From contig NZ_WUTS01000001.1 of the NCBI RefSeq assembly GCF_009901955.1, positions 3,307,637-3,371,636 of the forward strand: a stretch of DNA of 64,000 nt. Direction: 5' to 3'. The notes under the pieces were generated by a model that saw only the letters and a list, made by a program, of their open reading frames with translations, made no database searches and was not told the origin of the DNA. The translations under genes and the position numbers were made by a program. How positions within the stretch are numbered: the stretch's first letter is position 1; the number at the start of each line of letters is the position of its first letter. This document shows positions 18,076 to 29,491 of the stretch, piece after piece. This DNA is from Halomonas icarae (GTDB lineage: Bacteria; Pseudomonadota; Gammaproteobacteria; Pseudomonadales; Halomonadaceae).

Positions 18076-18300
18076 ATGACCCGCCCACTGCCGGTTCCCG
18101 GAATCTACTGCCACTACAAGGGCAACCGTTACGAGGTGCTCGGCATGGCCCATCACAGCGAGACCGAGGAGCCTCTGGTGGTCTATCGCGCCCTCTATGG
18201 CGAATACGGCCTCTGGGTGCGCCCCCTCGCGATGTTCAACGAACTGGTCAAGGTGCAGGGCGAACCTGTCCCACGCTTCGAGCTGGAGAAGGCCTTCTGA
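18076..18300 (+). CDS. DUF1653 family protein
   Basis: 74 residues: PVPGIYCHYKGNRYEVLGMA, EEPLVVYRALYGEYGLWVRPL and MFNELVKVQGEPVPRFE. This is the complete DUF1653 domain, a small beta-barrel with no known activity. AGGAGAG lies directly before the ATG. It stands as a single gene between tcdA and bfr. Confidence 0.85.
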   Translation: MTRPLPVPGIYCHYKGNRYEVLGMAHHSETEEPLVVYRALYGEYGLWVRPLAMFNELVKVQGEPVPRFELEKAF

Positions 18301-18336
18301 GACGGACCTGCTCGGGTCGGGAGGCAGAAACGCACA

Positions 18337-18357
18337 CCGGCGCCACCTGGGCGCCGG
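18337..18357 (+). terminator. hairpin after the DUF1653 gene
   Basis: CCGGCGCC at 18337-18344 pairs with GGCGCCGG at 18350-18357 around ACCTG. It is 36 bases after the DUF1653 stop and may end that transcript, or the convergent bfr transcript, although no T-run follows directly. Confidence 0.45.
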
Positions 18358-18425
18358 GAGTCACGGTCGATGGGTCCTGAAGGAGGCACCTCGGGACAGG
18401 GCCGACGAGAAAAAGGGGGGAGTGA

Positions 18426-18908
18426 TTACTCTTCGCCGGCTTCCTGCATCTGCTTGAGCAGGTAGTTCTCGATACCGACCTTGTCGATCAGCCCCAGTTC
18501 GGTCTCGATATGATCGATATGCTCTTCCTCGTCGGCCAGCAGGTCGCGTAACAGATCGCGAGTCACATAGTCCTTGACCTGTTCGCAGTAGTCGATGGCC
18601 TCGATGTAGTCCTTGCGCCCCTCATGCTCGATCTTGAGGTCACACTCGAGCATTTCACGCACGTTTTCGCCGATATGCAGCTTGCCAAGGTCCTGAAGGT
18701 TGGGAATGCCCTCGAGAAAGAGGATGCGCTCGATCAGCTTGTCGGCATGGACCATCTCTTCGATGGACTCGTCATATTCCCATTTGGCCAGCCTCTTCAG
18801 GCCCCAGTCCTTGTACATCTTGGCATGCAGGAAGTACTGGTTGATCGCGACCAGCTCGTTGCCCAGAGCGCGATTGAGGTGTTCGATGACCTTGCTGTCG
18901 CCTTTCAT
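18426..18908 (-). CDS. bfr: bacterioferritin
   Basis: 160 residues. Ferroxidase ligands of bacterioferritin are present: E18 ([10 protein letters not shown]), E51 and H54 ([10 protein letters not shown]), E94 region ([10 protein letters not shown]) and the EEEH motif near 127-130. M52, the haem-bridging ligand of Bfr, is conserved, so this is a haem bacterioferritin close to Pseudomonas BfrB rather than a plain ferritin. It forms a 24-subunit iron store. The bfd gene for its reductase-facing ferredoxin is just upstream on the same strand. Confidence 0.96.
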   Translation of the reverse strand: MKGDSKVIEHLNRALGNELVAINQYFLHAKMYKDWGLKRLAKWEYDESIEEMVHADKLIERILFLEGIPNLQDLGKLHIGENVREMLECDLKIEHEGRKDYIEAIDYCEQVKDYVTRDLLRDLLADEEEHIDHIETELGLIDKVGIENYLLKQMQEAGEE

Positions 18909-19006
18909 GGATCTGCCTCTCCTGACATGGGGGAACCATCCTCAAGCTTGGCACGCCACGATGGCGATTGCCAAATCCCGACCGTAGGGAGGTTGCCGGT
19001 GGCGTG

Positions 19007-19213
19007 CTACACCGCGTAGGCAAGATCCGTCGAGGCCTGCATCAGCTCCTCCTTCACCGCCTCGCGGGTCAGGCTCTTGCCGACGCAGGCGCACTTGCCA
19101 CACTGGGTGCCACAGCCGGTCTCGGCCTGGACCTCGCGCCAGCTACGTGCCCCCTCTTCCACCACCTGGCGGATGCGGCGATCGGAAACTCCCTTGCAGA
19201 TGCAAACGTACAT
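19007..19213 (-). CDS. bfd: bacterioferritin-associated [2Fe-2S] ferredoxin Bfd
   Basis: 68 residues: MYVCICKGVSDRRIRQVVEEG, then GTQCGKCACVGKSL. The four cysteines (CIC and CxxC with spacing as in Bfd) bind a [2Fe-2S] cluster. Bfd docks on bacterioferritin and passes electrons to its haem so that stored iron is released. The frame is open back to 19297 but family members start at MYVCIC. A candidate Fur box lies about 30 bases upstream, consistent with induction by iron shortage. Confidence 0.93.
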   Translation of the reverse strand: MYVCICKGVSDRRIRQVVEEGARSWREVQAETGCGTQCGKCACVGKSLTREAVKEELMQASTDLAYAV

Positions 19214-19241
19214 GCGAATTCCTCGCGTTGGATAGCGAGAC

Positions 19242-19260
19242 AAATGTAAATGATTCGCAT
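19242..19260 (-). promoter_or_regulatory. candidate Fur box upstream of bfd
   Basis: The 19 bases AAATGTAAATGATTCGCAT (plus strand) contain the AATGATT core and resemble the Fur consensus of alternating GATAAT hexamers in AT-rich sequence that stands out from its GC-rich surroundings. bfd is a known Fur target in related bacteria. The match is partial and judged by eye. Confidence 0.5.
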
Positions 19261-19327
19261 AAGGTATTGCAACCGCAACGGGGCCAATGACTGACACCGG
19301 TCAATGCTCCGACGATCGGGATCTGGG

Positions 19328-19804
19328 CTAGCGGGATGTCTTGGGGAGTACCACCACCCGGGTTCCCGAGACGATATCGGGCCAGCTGCGCCGCTCGGCA
19401 TCGAACAGCACCCACAGGTAGCCCAGCCCCAGGGTGGCCACGGAGAGCCAGGCCACCAGATAGCGCACCATGGCCTGGCGCAGGGTGATGGTGCAGCCAT
19501 CCAGGGTCTGCACCCGCAGCCGCCAGGCCTGCATCCCCAGGGTCATGCCACCACGACACCAGAAGAAGGCGAAGAAGGCGAAGGCCGACGCCAGCATACC
19601 AAAGCGCAGGGAAGCGACCTGTGCGGCCCCCACCCCGACCTGTTCGGCGGGCAGGCCGATCAGGTGGCGCACCACCAGCAGGTGCAGTCCGGCCACCAGC
19701 AGCCAGATGGCGGCCACCAGGAAGGCGTCGTAGAGCATGGCACCCAGCCGGCGGCCGAGGCCGGCGGGCCAGACGTCATCGAGATTAGGCAAACGGCGTG
19801 ACAT
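19328..19804 (-). CDS. RDD family membrane protein
   Basis: 158 residues with three to four hydrophobic segments (AFLVAAIWLLVAGLHLLVV; FGMLASAFAFFAFFWC; MVRYLVAWLSVATLGLGYLWVLF). The RDD signature appears as GLGRRLGAMLYDAFLV near residue 15, with GGMTLGMQAWRLRV in the middle. Some RDD proteins from halophiles show Na+/H+ antiport, but most have no defined role. It lies 15 bases downstream of lptG on the same strand and may be read through from the lptFG operon. Confidence 0.85.
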   Translation of the reverse strand: MSRRLPNLDDVWPAGLGRRLGAMLYDAFLVAAIWLLVAGLHLLVVRHLIGLPAEQVGVGAAQVASLRFGMLASAFAFFAFFWCRGGMTLGMQAWRLRVQTLDGCTITLRQAMVRYLVAWLSVATLGLGYLWVLFDAERRSWPDIVSGTRVVVLPKTSR

Positions 19805-19819
19805 GTCGCACTCCTTGTC

Positions 19820-20884
19820 TTAACCGTTGCGGCGCAGCAGGAGAATCCCTACCACGACACAGAGCAGGGTTGGTACCAGTACCGCCCAGGCCGGCGAGAA
19901 ACCGAACACCGTGGAGGCCGGCGCCAGCAGGTCCTGCAGATACTTGAACGCCAGACCGGTGACCACGCCATAGAACACCCGCGTGCCGGCGGCCACGCTG
20001 CGCAGCGGGCCAAACACGAAGGAGGCGGCCACCAGCACCAGCGACCCCATGGTCAGCGGCAGGAGCATCTTCTGCCAGAAGTAGAGCAGCGGCTGGGTGG
20101 CCTGCTGTCCCTGGTCGCGCAGGTAGCTGGCATAGGCCCATAGCTCACTCGGCGACTGGCTCTGGACGTCGCGCAACAGCCGCGATAGCTGTTCCGGGGT
20201 CAGCCGGGTATCCCACTCCCGGGTCTCGAGGCGCCGGGCCTCGGTCGCCTGCTCGGTAAATCGTGTTACCGCCACGTCTTCCAGTACCCAGCGCTCCTCC
20301 TGCCAGACCGCCCGCGCGGCGCTCATCGCCTCGACCAGGCGCTGTCCCTCGAAGCGGTAACGGGTGAGGTCGAGCACGGTATCATCGGCACGAATGGCGC
20401 CGAAGCGGTAGAAGCTGTCGCCCTCCCGCTGCCAGCCACCGCGCTCGGTCACCAGGGCACCGGCCCCCTGGATTTTCTCGACCCGCCAGGCGCTGGCAAA
20501 CTGCTCGGTTCGCGGGGAGACATATTCGGCGATAAACAGCACCACGATCACCACCAGGATAATCGGCTTCATCGCGCCCCAGAGGATCCGCGCCAGGGAG
20601 CGGCCGGCGGCGCGCATCACGGTGAGTTCATTGCTCGAGGCCATGCCCCCCAGGCCGATCAGCGCCCCGATCAGCACCGCCACCGGCGCATACTGGTAGA
20701 GCCGCCAGGGCAGGCGCATCAACAGGTAGAGCAGCACCTGCAAGGCGCCATAGTTCCCCTCCACATCGCCCAGGTCGTTGATATAAGTGATCACCAGGTC
20801 GAGCCCCAGCAGCACCACCTGGACGACGATGATGGCTCCCAGCACGTTGCGTGCCAGGTAGCGGTCGAAGCGATCGGCAATCAT
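19820..20884 (-). CDS. lptG: LPS export ABC transporter permease LptG
   Basis: 354 residues of the YjgP/YjgQ family: RFDRYLARNVLGAI start, membrane helices at the N-terminus, a periplasmic beta-jellyroll of about 170 residues, and C-terminal helices. LptG with LptF and LptB2 extracts lipopolysaccharide from the inner membrane and hands it to LptC. Its ATG overlaps the lptF stop by four bases (20881-20884), showing translational coupling. The longer open frame to 21151 is inside lptF and is not used. Confidence 0.95.
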   Translation of the reverse strand: MIADRFDRYLARNVLGAIIVVQVVLLGLDLVITYINDLGDVEGNYGALQVLLYLLMRLPWRLYQYAPVAVLIGALIGLGGMASSNELTVMRAAGRSLARILWGAMKPIILVVIVVLFIAEYVSPRTEQFASAWRVEKIQGAGALVTERGGWQREGDSFYRFGAIRADDTVLDLTRYRFEGQRLVEAMSAARAVWQEERWVLEDVAVTRFTEQATEARRLETREWDTRLTPEQLSRLLRDVQSQSPSELWAYASYLRDQGQQATQPLLYFWQKMLLPLTMGSLVLVAASFVFGPLRSVAAGTRVFYGVVTGLAFKYLQDLLAPASTVFGFSPAWAVLVPTLLCVVVGILLLRRNG

Positions 20885-21963
20885 CCACTCATCCCCTTGC
20901 GCTGGGCGCGTATCATCATCAACACCCCCAGCGCCAGGAAGGCACCGTGGATTGGCCACATGCCTACCACGGCCGGCAGGTTGCCACGACCAATGGCATC
21001 CAGCGCCGCCAGCAGCAGGCTCAAGTAGGCCACATGCAGGAAGATCGCCGGCAGCAGCTTGGCGAAACGCCCCTGGCGCGGATTGACCCGCGAGAGTGGC
21101 ATCGCCAGCAGGGTCAGGATAAACACCATCAGCGGCATGCTCACCCGCCACTGCAGCTGGGCGCGGGCTTCGGGGGAGGCATCACCAAGCAGCTCCCGGG
21201 TGGTGGCAAGCTCCGGGGAGTCAAGCTCGCGCAGCGTCTCGGCTCGTGACAGGCGCACCGCATAGGTGTCGAACTCGAGCCGCTCGGCCTGATGCCGGCC
21301 AGGCTCGACGCTGTAGCGCTCACCCTCGCTCAGCACCAGGAAGCGGCTGCCGGTCTCATCATCCAGCACCTGATGCCCCCCCTCGGCACGAGTCACCACG
21401 CTCCCGGGCGTGCCATCGCTGCGCCGCTGGCGCTCGCTGATAAAGACGCCGCGCATCTCGCTGCCATCTTCGCTGACCCCTTCGATATAGGCGGTACGCC
21501 CGCTGCCGAACTCCTGGAAGCGCCCGGGCCCGAGGGTGGAGAAATCCACGCGGCTGCGCTGATCCTCGAGCAGCGTCTCGGTCTCCAGCGCACCCGCTGG
21601 CGTCAGCCACAGGCTGCACAGCCCCACCAGCACAGCCACCAGGGTGGCCGGTATCAGGCTCACCTGCAGCAATCGATTGGGACTGGTACCGCAGGCCACC
21701 AGCACGGTGATCTCGCTGTTCAGATAGAGCTGGCCATAGGCGAGCAGAATTCCCAGAAAGAATGCCAGGGGCAGAATGAGCTCCAGAAACCCCGGTAGGT
21801 GCAGCAGCATCAGAGTGCCAAGAATACTGGCGGGAATCTCGCCCTCGGCGGCGTTGCTGAAGTAGCGAATGAAACGGCTACCCATGATGACCAGCAGCAG
21901 CACGCCGGCAACGGCGGCCATGGTCAGCAGGATCTCGCGGGTCAGATAACGAAAGATGATCAT
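20881..21963 (-). CDS. lptF: LPS export ABC transporter permease LptF
   Basis: 360 residues: MIIFRYLTREILLTM start, FLGILLAYGQLYLNSE helix region, jellyroll domain and a C-terminal membrane block (SMPLMVFILTLLAMPLSRVNPRQG). The ATG at 21963 is the family start; the frame upstream to 22230 is non-coding. lptF-lptG is divergent from pepA, the common arrangement in gammaproteobacteria. Confidence 0.95.
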   Translation of the reverse strand: MIIFRYLTREILLTMAAVAGVLLLVIMGSRFIRYFSNAAEGEIPASILGTLMLLHLPGFLELILPLAFFLGILLAYGQLYLNSEITVLVACGTSPNRLLQVSLIPATLVAVLVGLCSLWLTPAGALETETLLEDQRSRVDFSTLGPGRFQEFGSGRTAYIEGVSEDGSEMRGVFISERQRRSDGTPGSVVTRAEGGHQVLDDETGSRFLVLSEGERYSVEPGRHQAERLEFDTYAVRLSRAETLRELDSPELATTRELLGDASPEARAQLQWRVSMPLMVFILTLLAMPLSRVNPRQGRFAKLLPAIFLHVAYLSLLLAALDAIGRGNLPAVVGMWPIHGAFLALGVLMMIRAQRKGMSG

Positions 21964-22099
21964 GCGGCGTCTGCCATGCAATGGGGCCATGCCTTGGGTA
22001 CACTGGGTGACACGGCAAGGTGTCGGCATTATCCAGAATCCCCCTACGCTTGTAACCCCAATTGCCTGTAACCCCCAACGCTTGTCTTGTGGAGACGCC

Positions 22100-23632
22100 A
22101 TGGAATTCCCTGTCAGGACGGGTAGCCCCGCCAAGGTCGAAAGCGCCTGTATCGTCATTCCGGTATTCAAGGACGAGACTCTGCTGCCCACCGCTGCCCG
22201 CCTCAACGACGCCAGCGAACGCTTGATCACTCAGCTGCTCGAGCGCGGTGATTTCGACGCCAGACTGGGCAACGTGCAGCTGGTTCCCTTCGCGCCGGGT
22301 CTCTCCACCGACCGCCTGCTGCTGGTGGGCCTGGGGAAGCGCGAGACGTGTCGGGAAGCGGCCTTCCGCAAGGCTCTGGATGCCACCTTCACCTTCCTGG
22401 CGAGCCTGTCGCTGGACGAAGTGACCATGGCCTTCACCGAGGTCCCGTTGACGGAACGCGGCGTCGACTGGAAGGCACGCATGGTTGCCGAGGCCGTCCA
22501 TCGCGCGCTCTATCGCTTCGAGGAGTTCAAGTCCGAAAAGACCCCCGCATCACGCCTTGCGCGGGTCGAGCTACTGGTCAACGAACAGAGCGATGCCAAG
22601 GCCGCCACCGAAGGCGCCCGCATCGGCGATGCCCTGGGCCAGGGCATCAACTACGCCCGCACCCTGGGCAATCTGCCCGGCAATGTCTGCACTCCGAACT
22701 ACCTGGCCGAGCAGGCCGAGGCGTTGAGCCAGGCCTCCGATGGCGCCCTGCAGGTAGAGACCCTCGATGAAGCGGCCCTCGAGACGCTGGGCGCCCATAG
22801 CCTGCTCTCCGTGGGCCGTGGCAGCGAACAGCCCTCACGCCTGATCGTCATGCGCTACCAGGGAGCGGAGGACCCCGACGAGGCACCCCATGTCCTGGTC
22901 GGCAAGGGCATCACCTTCGACACCGGCGGCATCTCGTTGAAGCCCGGCGAGGCCATGGACGAGATGAAGTTCGACATGTGCGGCGCGGCCAGCGTGTTCG
23001 GCACACTGAAGGCGATCCTCGGCATCCGTCCCAGGGTCAACCTGGTGGCGATCGTGGCCGCTGCGGAGAACATGCCCGACGGCCGGGCCACCAAGCCTGG
23101 TGATATCATCAAGACCCTCAAGGGCCTCTCGGTGGAGGTACTCAACACCGACGCCGAAGGCCGCCTGGTACTGTGCGACGCCCTCACCTATGCGGAGCGC
23201 TTCGAACCCGCCAGCGTCGTCGATATCGCAACCCTGACCGGCGCCTGCATCATCGCCCTTGGCCACCACGCCACCGGCCTGCTGTCCAACGACGACGACC
23301 TGGCCCTGGACCTGCTGGATGCCGGCGAGGCCGCCTGGGATCGCGCCTGGCACCTGCCGCTGTGGGACGAGTACCAGGAGCAGCTCGACTCCAACTTCGC
23401 CGACCTGGCCAATATCGGCGGCCGCCCGGCGGGCACCATCACCGCCGCCTGTTTCCTGTCGCGCTTCGCCGACCGCTTTCCCTGGGCCCACCTGGACATC
23501 GCCGGCACCGCCTGGTCATCCGGCAAGCAGAAGGGAGCCAGCGGTCGCCCCGTGGCCCTGCTGACCCAGTACCTGCTGGACCGCGAGGCCGATGCCGAGG
23601 TGGATAACAGCGTAGACACCAGAACGGATTGA
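22100..23632 (+). CDS. pepA: leucyl aminopeptidase (cytosol aminopeptidase) PepA
   Basis: 510 residues of the M17 family. The two-metal active site is readable in GKGITFDTGGISLKPGEAMDEMKFDMCG and the signature NTDAEGRLVL. PepA is a hexameric zinc/manganese peptidase and, in E. coli, also a DNA-binding protein for Xer recombination and carAB control. ATG 22100 follows GGAG and matches the family start MEFPVRTG; the 136-base gap to lptF holds the divergent promoters. Confidence 0.96.
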   Translation: MEFPVRTGSPAKVESACIVIPVFKDETLLPTAARLNDASERLITQLLERGDFDARLGNVQLVPFAPGLSTDRLLLVGLGKRETCREAAFRKALDATFTFLASLSLDEVTMAFTEVPLTERGVDWKARMVAEAVHRALYRFEEFKSEKTPASRLARVELLVNEQSDAKAATEGARIGDALGQGINYARTLGNLPGNVCTPNYLAEQAEALSQASDGALQVETLDEAALETLGAHSLLSVGRGSEQPSRLIVMRYQGAEDPDEAPHVLVGKGITFDTGGISLKPGEAMDEMKFDMCGAASVFGTLKAILGIRPRVNLVAIVAAAENMPDGRATKPGDIIKTLKGLSVEVLNTDAEGRLVLCDALTYAERFEPASVVDIATLTGACIIALGHHATGLLSNDDDLALDLLDAGEAAWDRAWHLPLWDEYQEQLDSNFADLANIGGRPAGTITAACFLSRFADRFPWAHLDIAGTAWSSGKQKGASGRPVALLTQYLLDREADAEVDNSVDTRTD

Positions 23633-23937
23633 GCAGAGTGGCCCCGGCGCTAGACGCCCACTGGCAGCGCTCGAGCTGACCATCGGCAGGGCCGGACCGT
23701 AGAGGGGCGCTGAGCCCCTCCACTGGGTGCTCAATGCTCCTGGCATAGCTCCCTCTCGTCGTCCTGGCCTCGATGCCCCTCGTTCAGGCCGCGGTGAACC
23801 CTCACAGGACTTGCGTTTTGTTCGCGCCCCCTTTTTCATGGGGTAGACGATGACCTCACGACCCGGGCCACTGCTGGCCCGAACCTTCCTTACCGACCCG
23901 GAGCCCACGGCCCCGGATGTAGTGGAGACCTCTTGCC
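23633..23937. other. intergenic region between pepA and ilvE-like gene
   Basis: 305 bases without a credible gene. A perfect hairpin GAGGGGC (23702-23708) / GCCCCTC (23714-23720) with loop GCTGA may terminate the pepA transcript, though no T-run follows. A short T-rich stretch near 23813-23836 could belong to the downstream promoter. Nothing else was recognised. Confidence 0.5.
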
Positions 23938-25038
23938 GTGCCGACTGACACCTTTGACCTGCTTCCCCACGCCTCCCCCACGGCCGATGCCATCCGCGAG
24001 GACATCCTCGCCAACCCCGGTTTCGGCCAGTACTTCACCGACCATATGGCCCATGTGCGCTGGACCCTGAACGATGGTTGGCACGGCCGCAGGGTGCTTC
24101 CCTATGGGCCCCTGACCCTGGATCCTGCCGCTGCCGTGCTGCACTACGCTCAGGAGATCTTCGAGGGCATCAAGGCCTACCGGCATGCCGATGGCTCCAT
24201 CTGGACCTTCCGCCCCGAGAAGAATGCCGAGCGCTTCCGCCGAAGCGCCCGCCGCCTGGCCCTGCCGGAGCTTTCCGACGAGGACTTCATCGGTTCGCTC
24301 AAGGCCCTGCTGGCCCAGGATCACCCCTGGGTGCCCACGCCGAAGAACGAGGCGGACGAGTGCAGCCTCTACCTGCGCCCCTTCATGATCGCCAGCGAGA
24401 GCTTCCTCGGCGTACGCCCATCCCATGAGGTCGACTATTACGTGATCGCCTCGCCGGCGGCAGCCTACTTCAAGGGTGGCATCGAGCCGGTCTCGATCTG
24501 GCTCACCGAGCACTACAAGCGTGCCGCTCCGGGGGGAACCGGGTTCGCCAAGTGCGGCGGCAACTACGCTGCCTCCCTGGCGGCCCAGAAGGAGGCCAGC
24601 GCCAACGGCTGCGGCCAGGTCGCCTTCCTCGATGCCGTCGAGAACAAGTGGATCGAGGAGTTAGGGGGGATGAACCTGTTCTTCGTCTACAAGGATGGGC
24701 GTATCGCGACGCCACGCCTGACCGACACCATTCTCGAGGGCGTGACCCGCGACTCGGTGCTGACCCTGGCACGCGGCGAGGGGCTGACGCCCGAGGAGCG
24801 CCCGATCAGTATCGATGAGTGGCGCGAAGGCGCGGCCAACGGCGAGATCACCGAGGTCTTCGCCTGCGGGACCGCAGCGGTGATCACCCCGGTAGGAGAG
24901 CTGGTCAGCGAACAGGAACGCATCCGCCTGGCGGGCGACAACGGTAACCCCATCGCCAAGCGCCTGCGCGCCAAGCTGCTCGACCTGCAGTATGGCCGCG
25001 CCGAGGACACTCACGGCTGGCTGACCCGCCTCGTGTAG
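23938..25038 (+). CDS. ilvE: branched-chain amino acid aminotransferase (class IV PLP)
   Basis: 366 residues. Class-IV aminotransferase motifs: YGPLTLDPAAAVLHYAQEIFEGIKAYR, YLRPFMIASESFLGVRP and the PLP-lysine region GTGFAKCGGNYAASL; NKWIEELGGMNLFF and EVFACGTAAVITPVGEL follow. This long (about 360-residue) form matches the type II branched-chain aminotransferase of actinobacteria, fungi and many halomonads rather than the 308-residue enteric IlvE. It transaminates Leu, Ile and Val with 2-oxoglutarate. Start is GTG 23938. It is placed between pepA and holC, which are normally adjacent. Confidence 0.93.
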   Translation: MPTDTFDLLPHASPTADAIREDILANPGFGQYFTDHMAHVRWTLNDGWHGRRVLPYGPLTLDPAAAVLHYAQEIFEGIKAYRHADGSIWTFRPEKNAERFRRSARRLALPELSDEDFIGSLKALLAQDHPWVPTPKNEADECSLYLRPFMIASESFLGVRPSHEVDYYVIASPAAAYFKGGIEPVSIWLTEHYKRAAPGGTGFAKCGGNYAASLAAQKEASANGCGQVAFLDAVENKWIEELGGMNLFFVYKDGRIATPRLTDTILEGVTRDSVLTLARGEGLTPEERPISIDEWREGAANGEITEVFACGTAAVITPVGELVSEQERIRLAGDNGNPIAKRLRAKLLDLQYGRAEDTHGWLTRLV

Positions 25039-25097
25039 GAGCGCGATTTATCGCGCGATGGGGCGGTACCATCGCCGGATGAATTCGGCTCCTACAC
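25033..25097. repeat. REP-like extragenic palindrome overlapping the ilvE stop
   Basis: GTGTAGGAGC at 25033-25042 pairs perfectly with GCTCCTACAC at 25088-25097, and an inner dyad GCGCGA-TTTA-TCGCGC lies at 25041-25056. The GTAGGAGCGCGA head with GTAG is the form of Pseudomonas/halomonad REP elements, which RAYT transposases mobilise. The first arm includes the ilvE stop codon at 25036-25038. Confidence 0.7.
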
Positions 25098-25105
25098 GGC
25101 AAGCT

Positions 25106-25128
25106 GCCCCCGGCCCCTGGCCGGGGGC
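25106..25128 (+). terminator. strong GC-rich hairpin before holC
   Basis: GCCCCCGGCC at 25106-25115 pairs perfectly with GGCCGGGGGC at 25119-25128 around a CCT loop. It follows the REP-like palindrome and precedes the holC start by 23 bases; no long T-run follows, so it could be a terminator or a processing/stability structure. Confidence 0.5.
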
Positions 25129-25151
25129 ATTCATGCCCTGCAGGCTCTCCT

Positions 25152-25598
25152 ATGACCCAGATCGATTTCTACGTCCTCCCCGACACCACCCTGGAGGCGC
25201 GTCTCGACTTCGCCTGCCGGCTGGCCGAGACCATTCAGCGCAAGGGCTACCGGCTACACCTGCACGCCGAGGATGAAACCATGGCCCGAGAGCTCGATGA
25301 GGCGCTCTGGACCTTCCGGGCCGACGCCTATGTGCCTCATGCCCTGGCCGATGACGCCCTCGCCGAGCAGGTAGCGGTCACCATCGGCTGGTCCGAGCCG
25401 CCCCCCCCCGAGCGCCTCGCCCAGGCGCTACTCAACCTCTCACCCGGCATCCCCGAGTGGTTCTCACGCTTCGAGCGTGTCGCCGAGATCATCAATCAGC
25501 ATCAGACGGTGCTGACCGCCAAGCGAAAGTGCTGGCAGACCTACAAGCAGCGCGGTTACCCGGTCAAGGCGCATCAGCTGCGCGGTCAGTCAGGCTGA
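25152..25598 (+). CDS. holC: DNA polymerase III chi subunit HolC
   Basis: 148 residues: QIDFYVLPDTTLEARLDFACRL start and LYL-type core with INQHQTVLTAKRKCWQTYKQRGYPVKAHQL at the end. Chi links the clamp-loader to single-strand-binding protein through psi. Position between pepA/ilvE and valS is the conserved one. Its start follows a CTCTCCT-ATG context with weak ribosome site. Confidence 0.93.
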   Translation: MTQIDFYVLPDTTLEARLDFACRLAETIQRKGYRLHLHAEDETMARELDEALWTFRADAYVPHALADDALAEQVAVTIGWSEPPPPERLAQALLNLSPGIPEWFSRFERVAEIINQHQTVLTAKRKCWQTYKQRGYPVKAHQLRGQSG

Positions 25599-25698
25599 CG
25601 CCGACCACCCCGCCGGGCTATAATTGGCCCCATTTTCGTCGCCATTCCTGCCGTCCGGCCATCAGGTCGGCGGTGCTTATTCTGGACCCGAAACGCCC

Positions 25699-28542
<2,844 letters not shown>

Positions 28543-28562
28543 GCACATCCCGGCGACATCCG

Positions 28563-28588
28563 AGCCCGGCCATATGGCCGGGCTTTTT
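28563..28588 (+). terminator. Rho-independent terminator of valS
   Basis: AGCCCGGCC at 28563-28571 pairs with GGCCGGGCT at 28576-28584 and is followed by a T-run to 28588. It begins 20 bases after the valS stop. Confidence 0.9.
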
Positions 28589-28638
28589 CATGCCCGCCTG
28601 CCCGCCGAAGCATCTCTTTCCTTCGGTGCCCCAAACGC

Positions 28639-28676
28639 AAAAAGCCTCGAGCTCATGATGAGCTCGAGGCTTTTTT
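28639..28676. terminator. long perfect bidirectional hairpin
   Basis: An 18-base arm at 28639-28656 (AAAAAGCCTCGAGCTCAT) is matched exactly by its complement at 28658-28675, giving an A-run on one side and T-run on the other. It can stop transcription from both directions, between valS and the insertion-sequence remnant. Confidence 0.88.
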
Positions 28677-28778
28677 CAATAAGGGTCTGACGATGTCCGG
28701 CCAACGCTCCAGGTGCCAGATCCCGGCGGCCGGCGCTCCGGTCCTCCTTGGGGTCGGGTGACACCAGTCTGACGGACA

Positions 28779-29216
28779 CTATTTAGATGCAGAAGATGGG
28801 GTTTGTGGACCGTTTACGCCACACCACACGTGGGTTAGATCGGTCGCCCATCGCTCATCAGGCCTCAAGGCGACGGACGGCAGACTCCTGGCACGCGGTC
28901 GGAAGCCCTGCGGCCGCTTGCGCACCTGCCAGCCTTTCAACTGCAGGATGCGTTGTATTGGCTTGCGATTCTCACCCAAAACGCACGCCAGCCGGCGATA
29001 GCCATAGGTGGGAAACCGCTCCAGGGTCAGCTTCACCCGTGCCGCCAGATCGTCATTGATGACACGTTGCCGCGGCTTGGGCCGGTAATACAGGCTTCGC
29101 CGGGGGAACCCAAGCCACCGGCAGAGCTTAACGAGCGATACCACTTGGCCTTCCTCGGCCATTTCCGCCTGCAGCGACCTTACGAGTTCTCGTCCTCGTC
29201 GAGCAGGCGGCGCCAC
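28779..29216 (-). pseudogene. IS3-family transposase OrfB, 3'-truncated
   Basis: 145 codons instead of about 280. It contains the HTH_21 region (VVSLVKLCRWLGFPRRSLYYR, YGYRRLACVLGENRKPI) and the first DDE aspartate in ERWATDLTHVWCG, then runs into unrelated residues (VNGPQTPSSASK) and a stop. The second Asp and the Glu of the DDE triad are lost, so the transposase cannot work. It overlaps orfA by 37 bases in the -1 frame. Confidence 0.85.
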
Positions 29217-29491
29217 TTTTTTAGTGCGTAGATCTGCAGATGGGCCTCGCCCAGCGCCTCCTTGGTTTCTCGGAGCTCGGACTCGTACTGCTCACGGATA
29301 TCCTTGGGACGGGCCTTGAAGCCGTTTTCCATGCTGCGCTGGGCCTCATCGATCCAGCCCTCCACCTCGGAAACGGTGAGGTCGTACTGGCGAGCCACCT
29401 CAGCGGTCGTGGTCTTGCCCTTGAAGATGTCCATGACCACGGCGGCTTTTCGCTTCGCGGTCCATCGCTTGATGGGGTTGTCGTCGCTCAT
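29180..29491 (-). CDS. IS3-family transposase OrfA (helix-turn-helix)
   Basis: 103 residues: KRWTAKRKAAVVMDIFKGKTT and AEVARQYDLTVSEVEGWID form the helix-turn-helix, followed by a leucine-zipper-like helix (ESELRETKEALGEAHLQIYALKK). OrfA binds the IS ends. Near its end the minus strand carries the slippery run A-AAA-AAG (29216-29222), where -1 frameshifting would fuse OrfA to OrfB in an intact element. Confidence 0.85.
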   Translation of the reverse strand: MSDDNPIKRWTAKRKAAVVMDIFKGKTTTAEVARQYDLTVSEVEGWIDEAQRSMENGFKARPKDIREQYESELRETKEALGEAHLQIYALKKWRRLLDEDENS

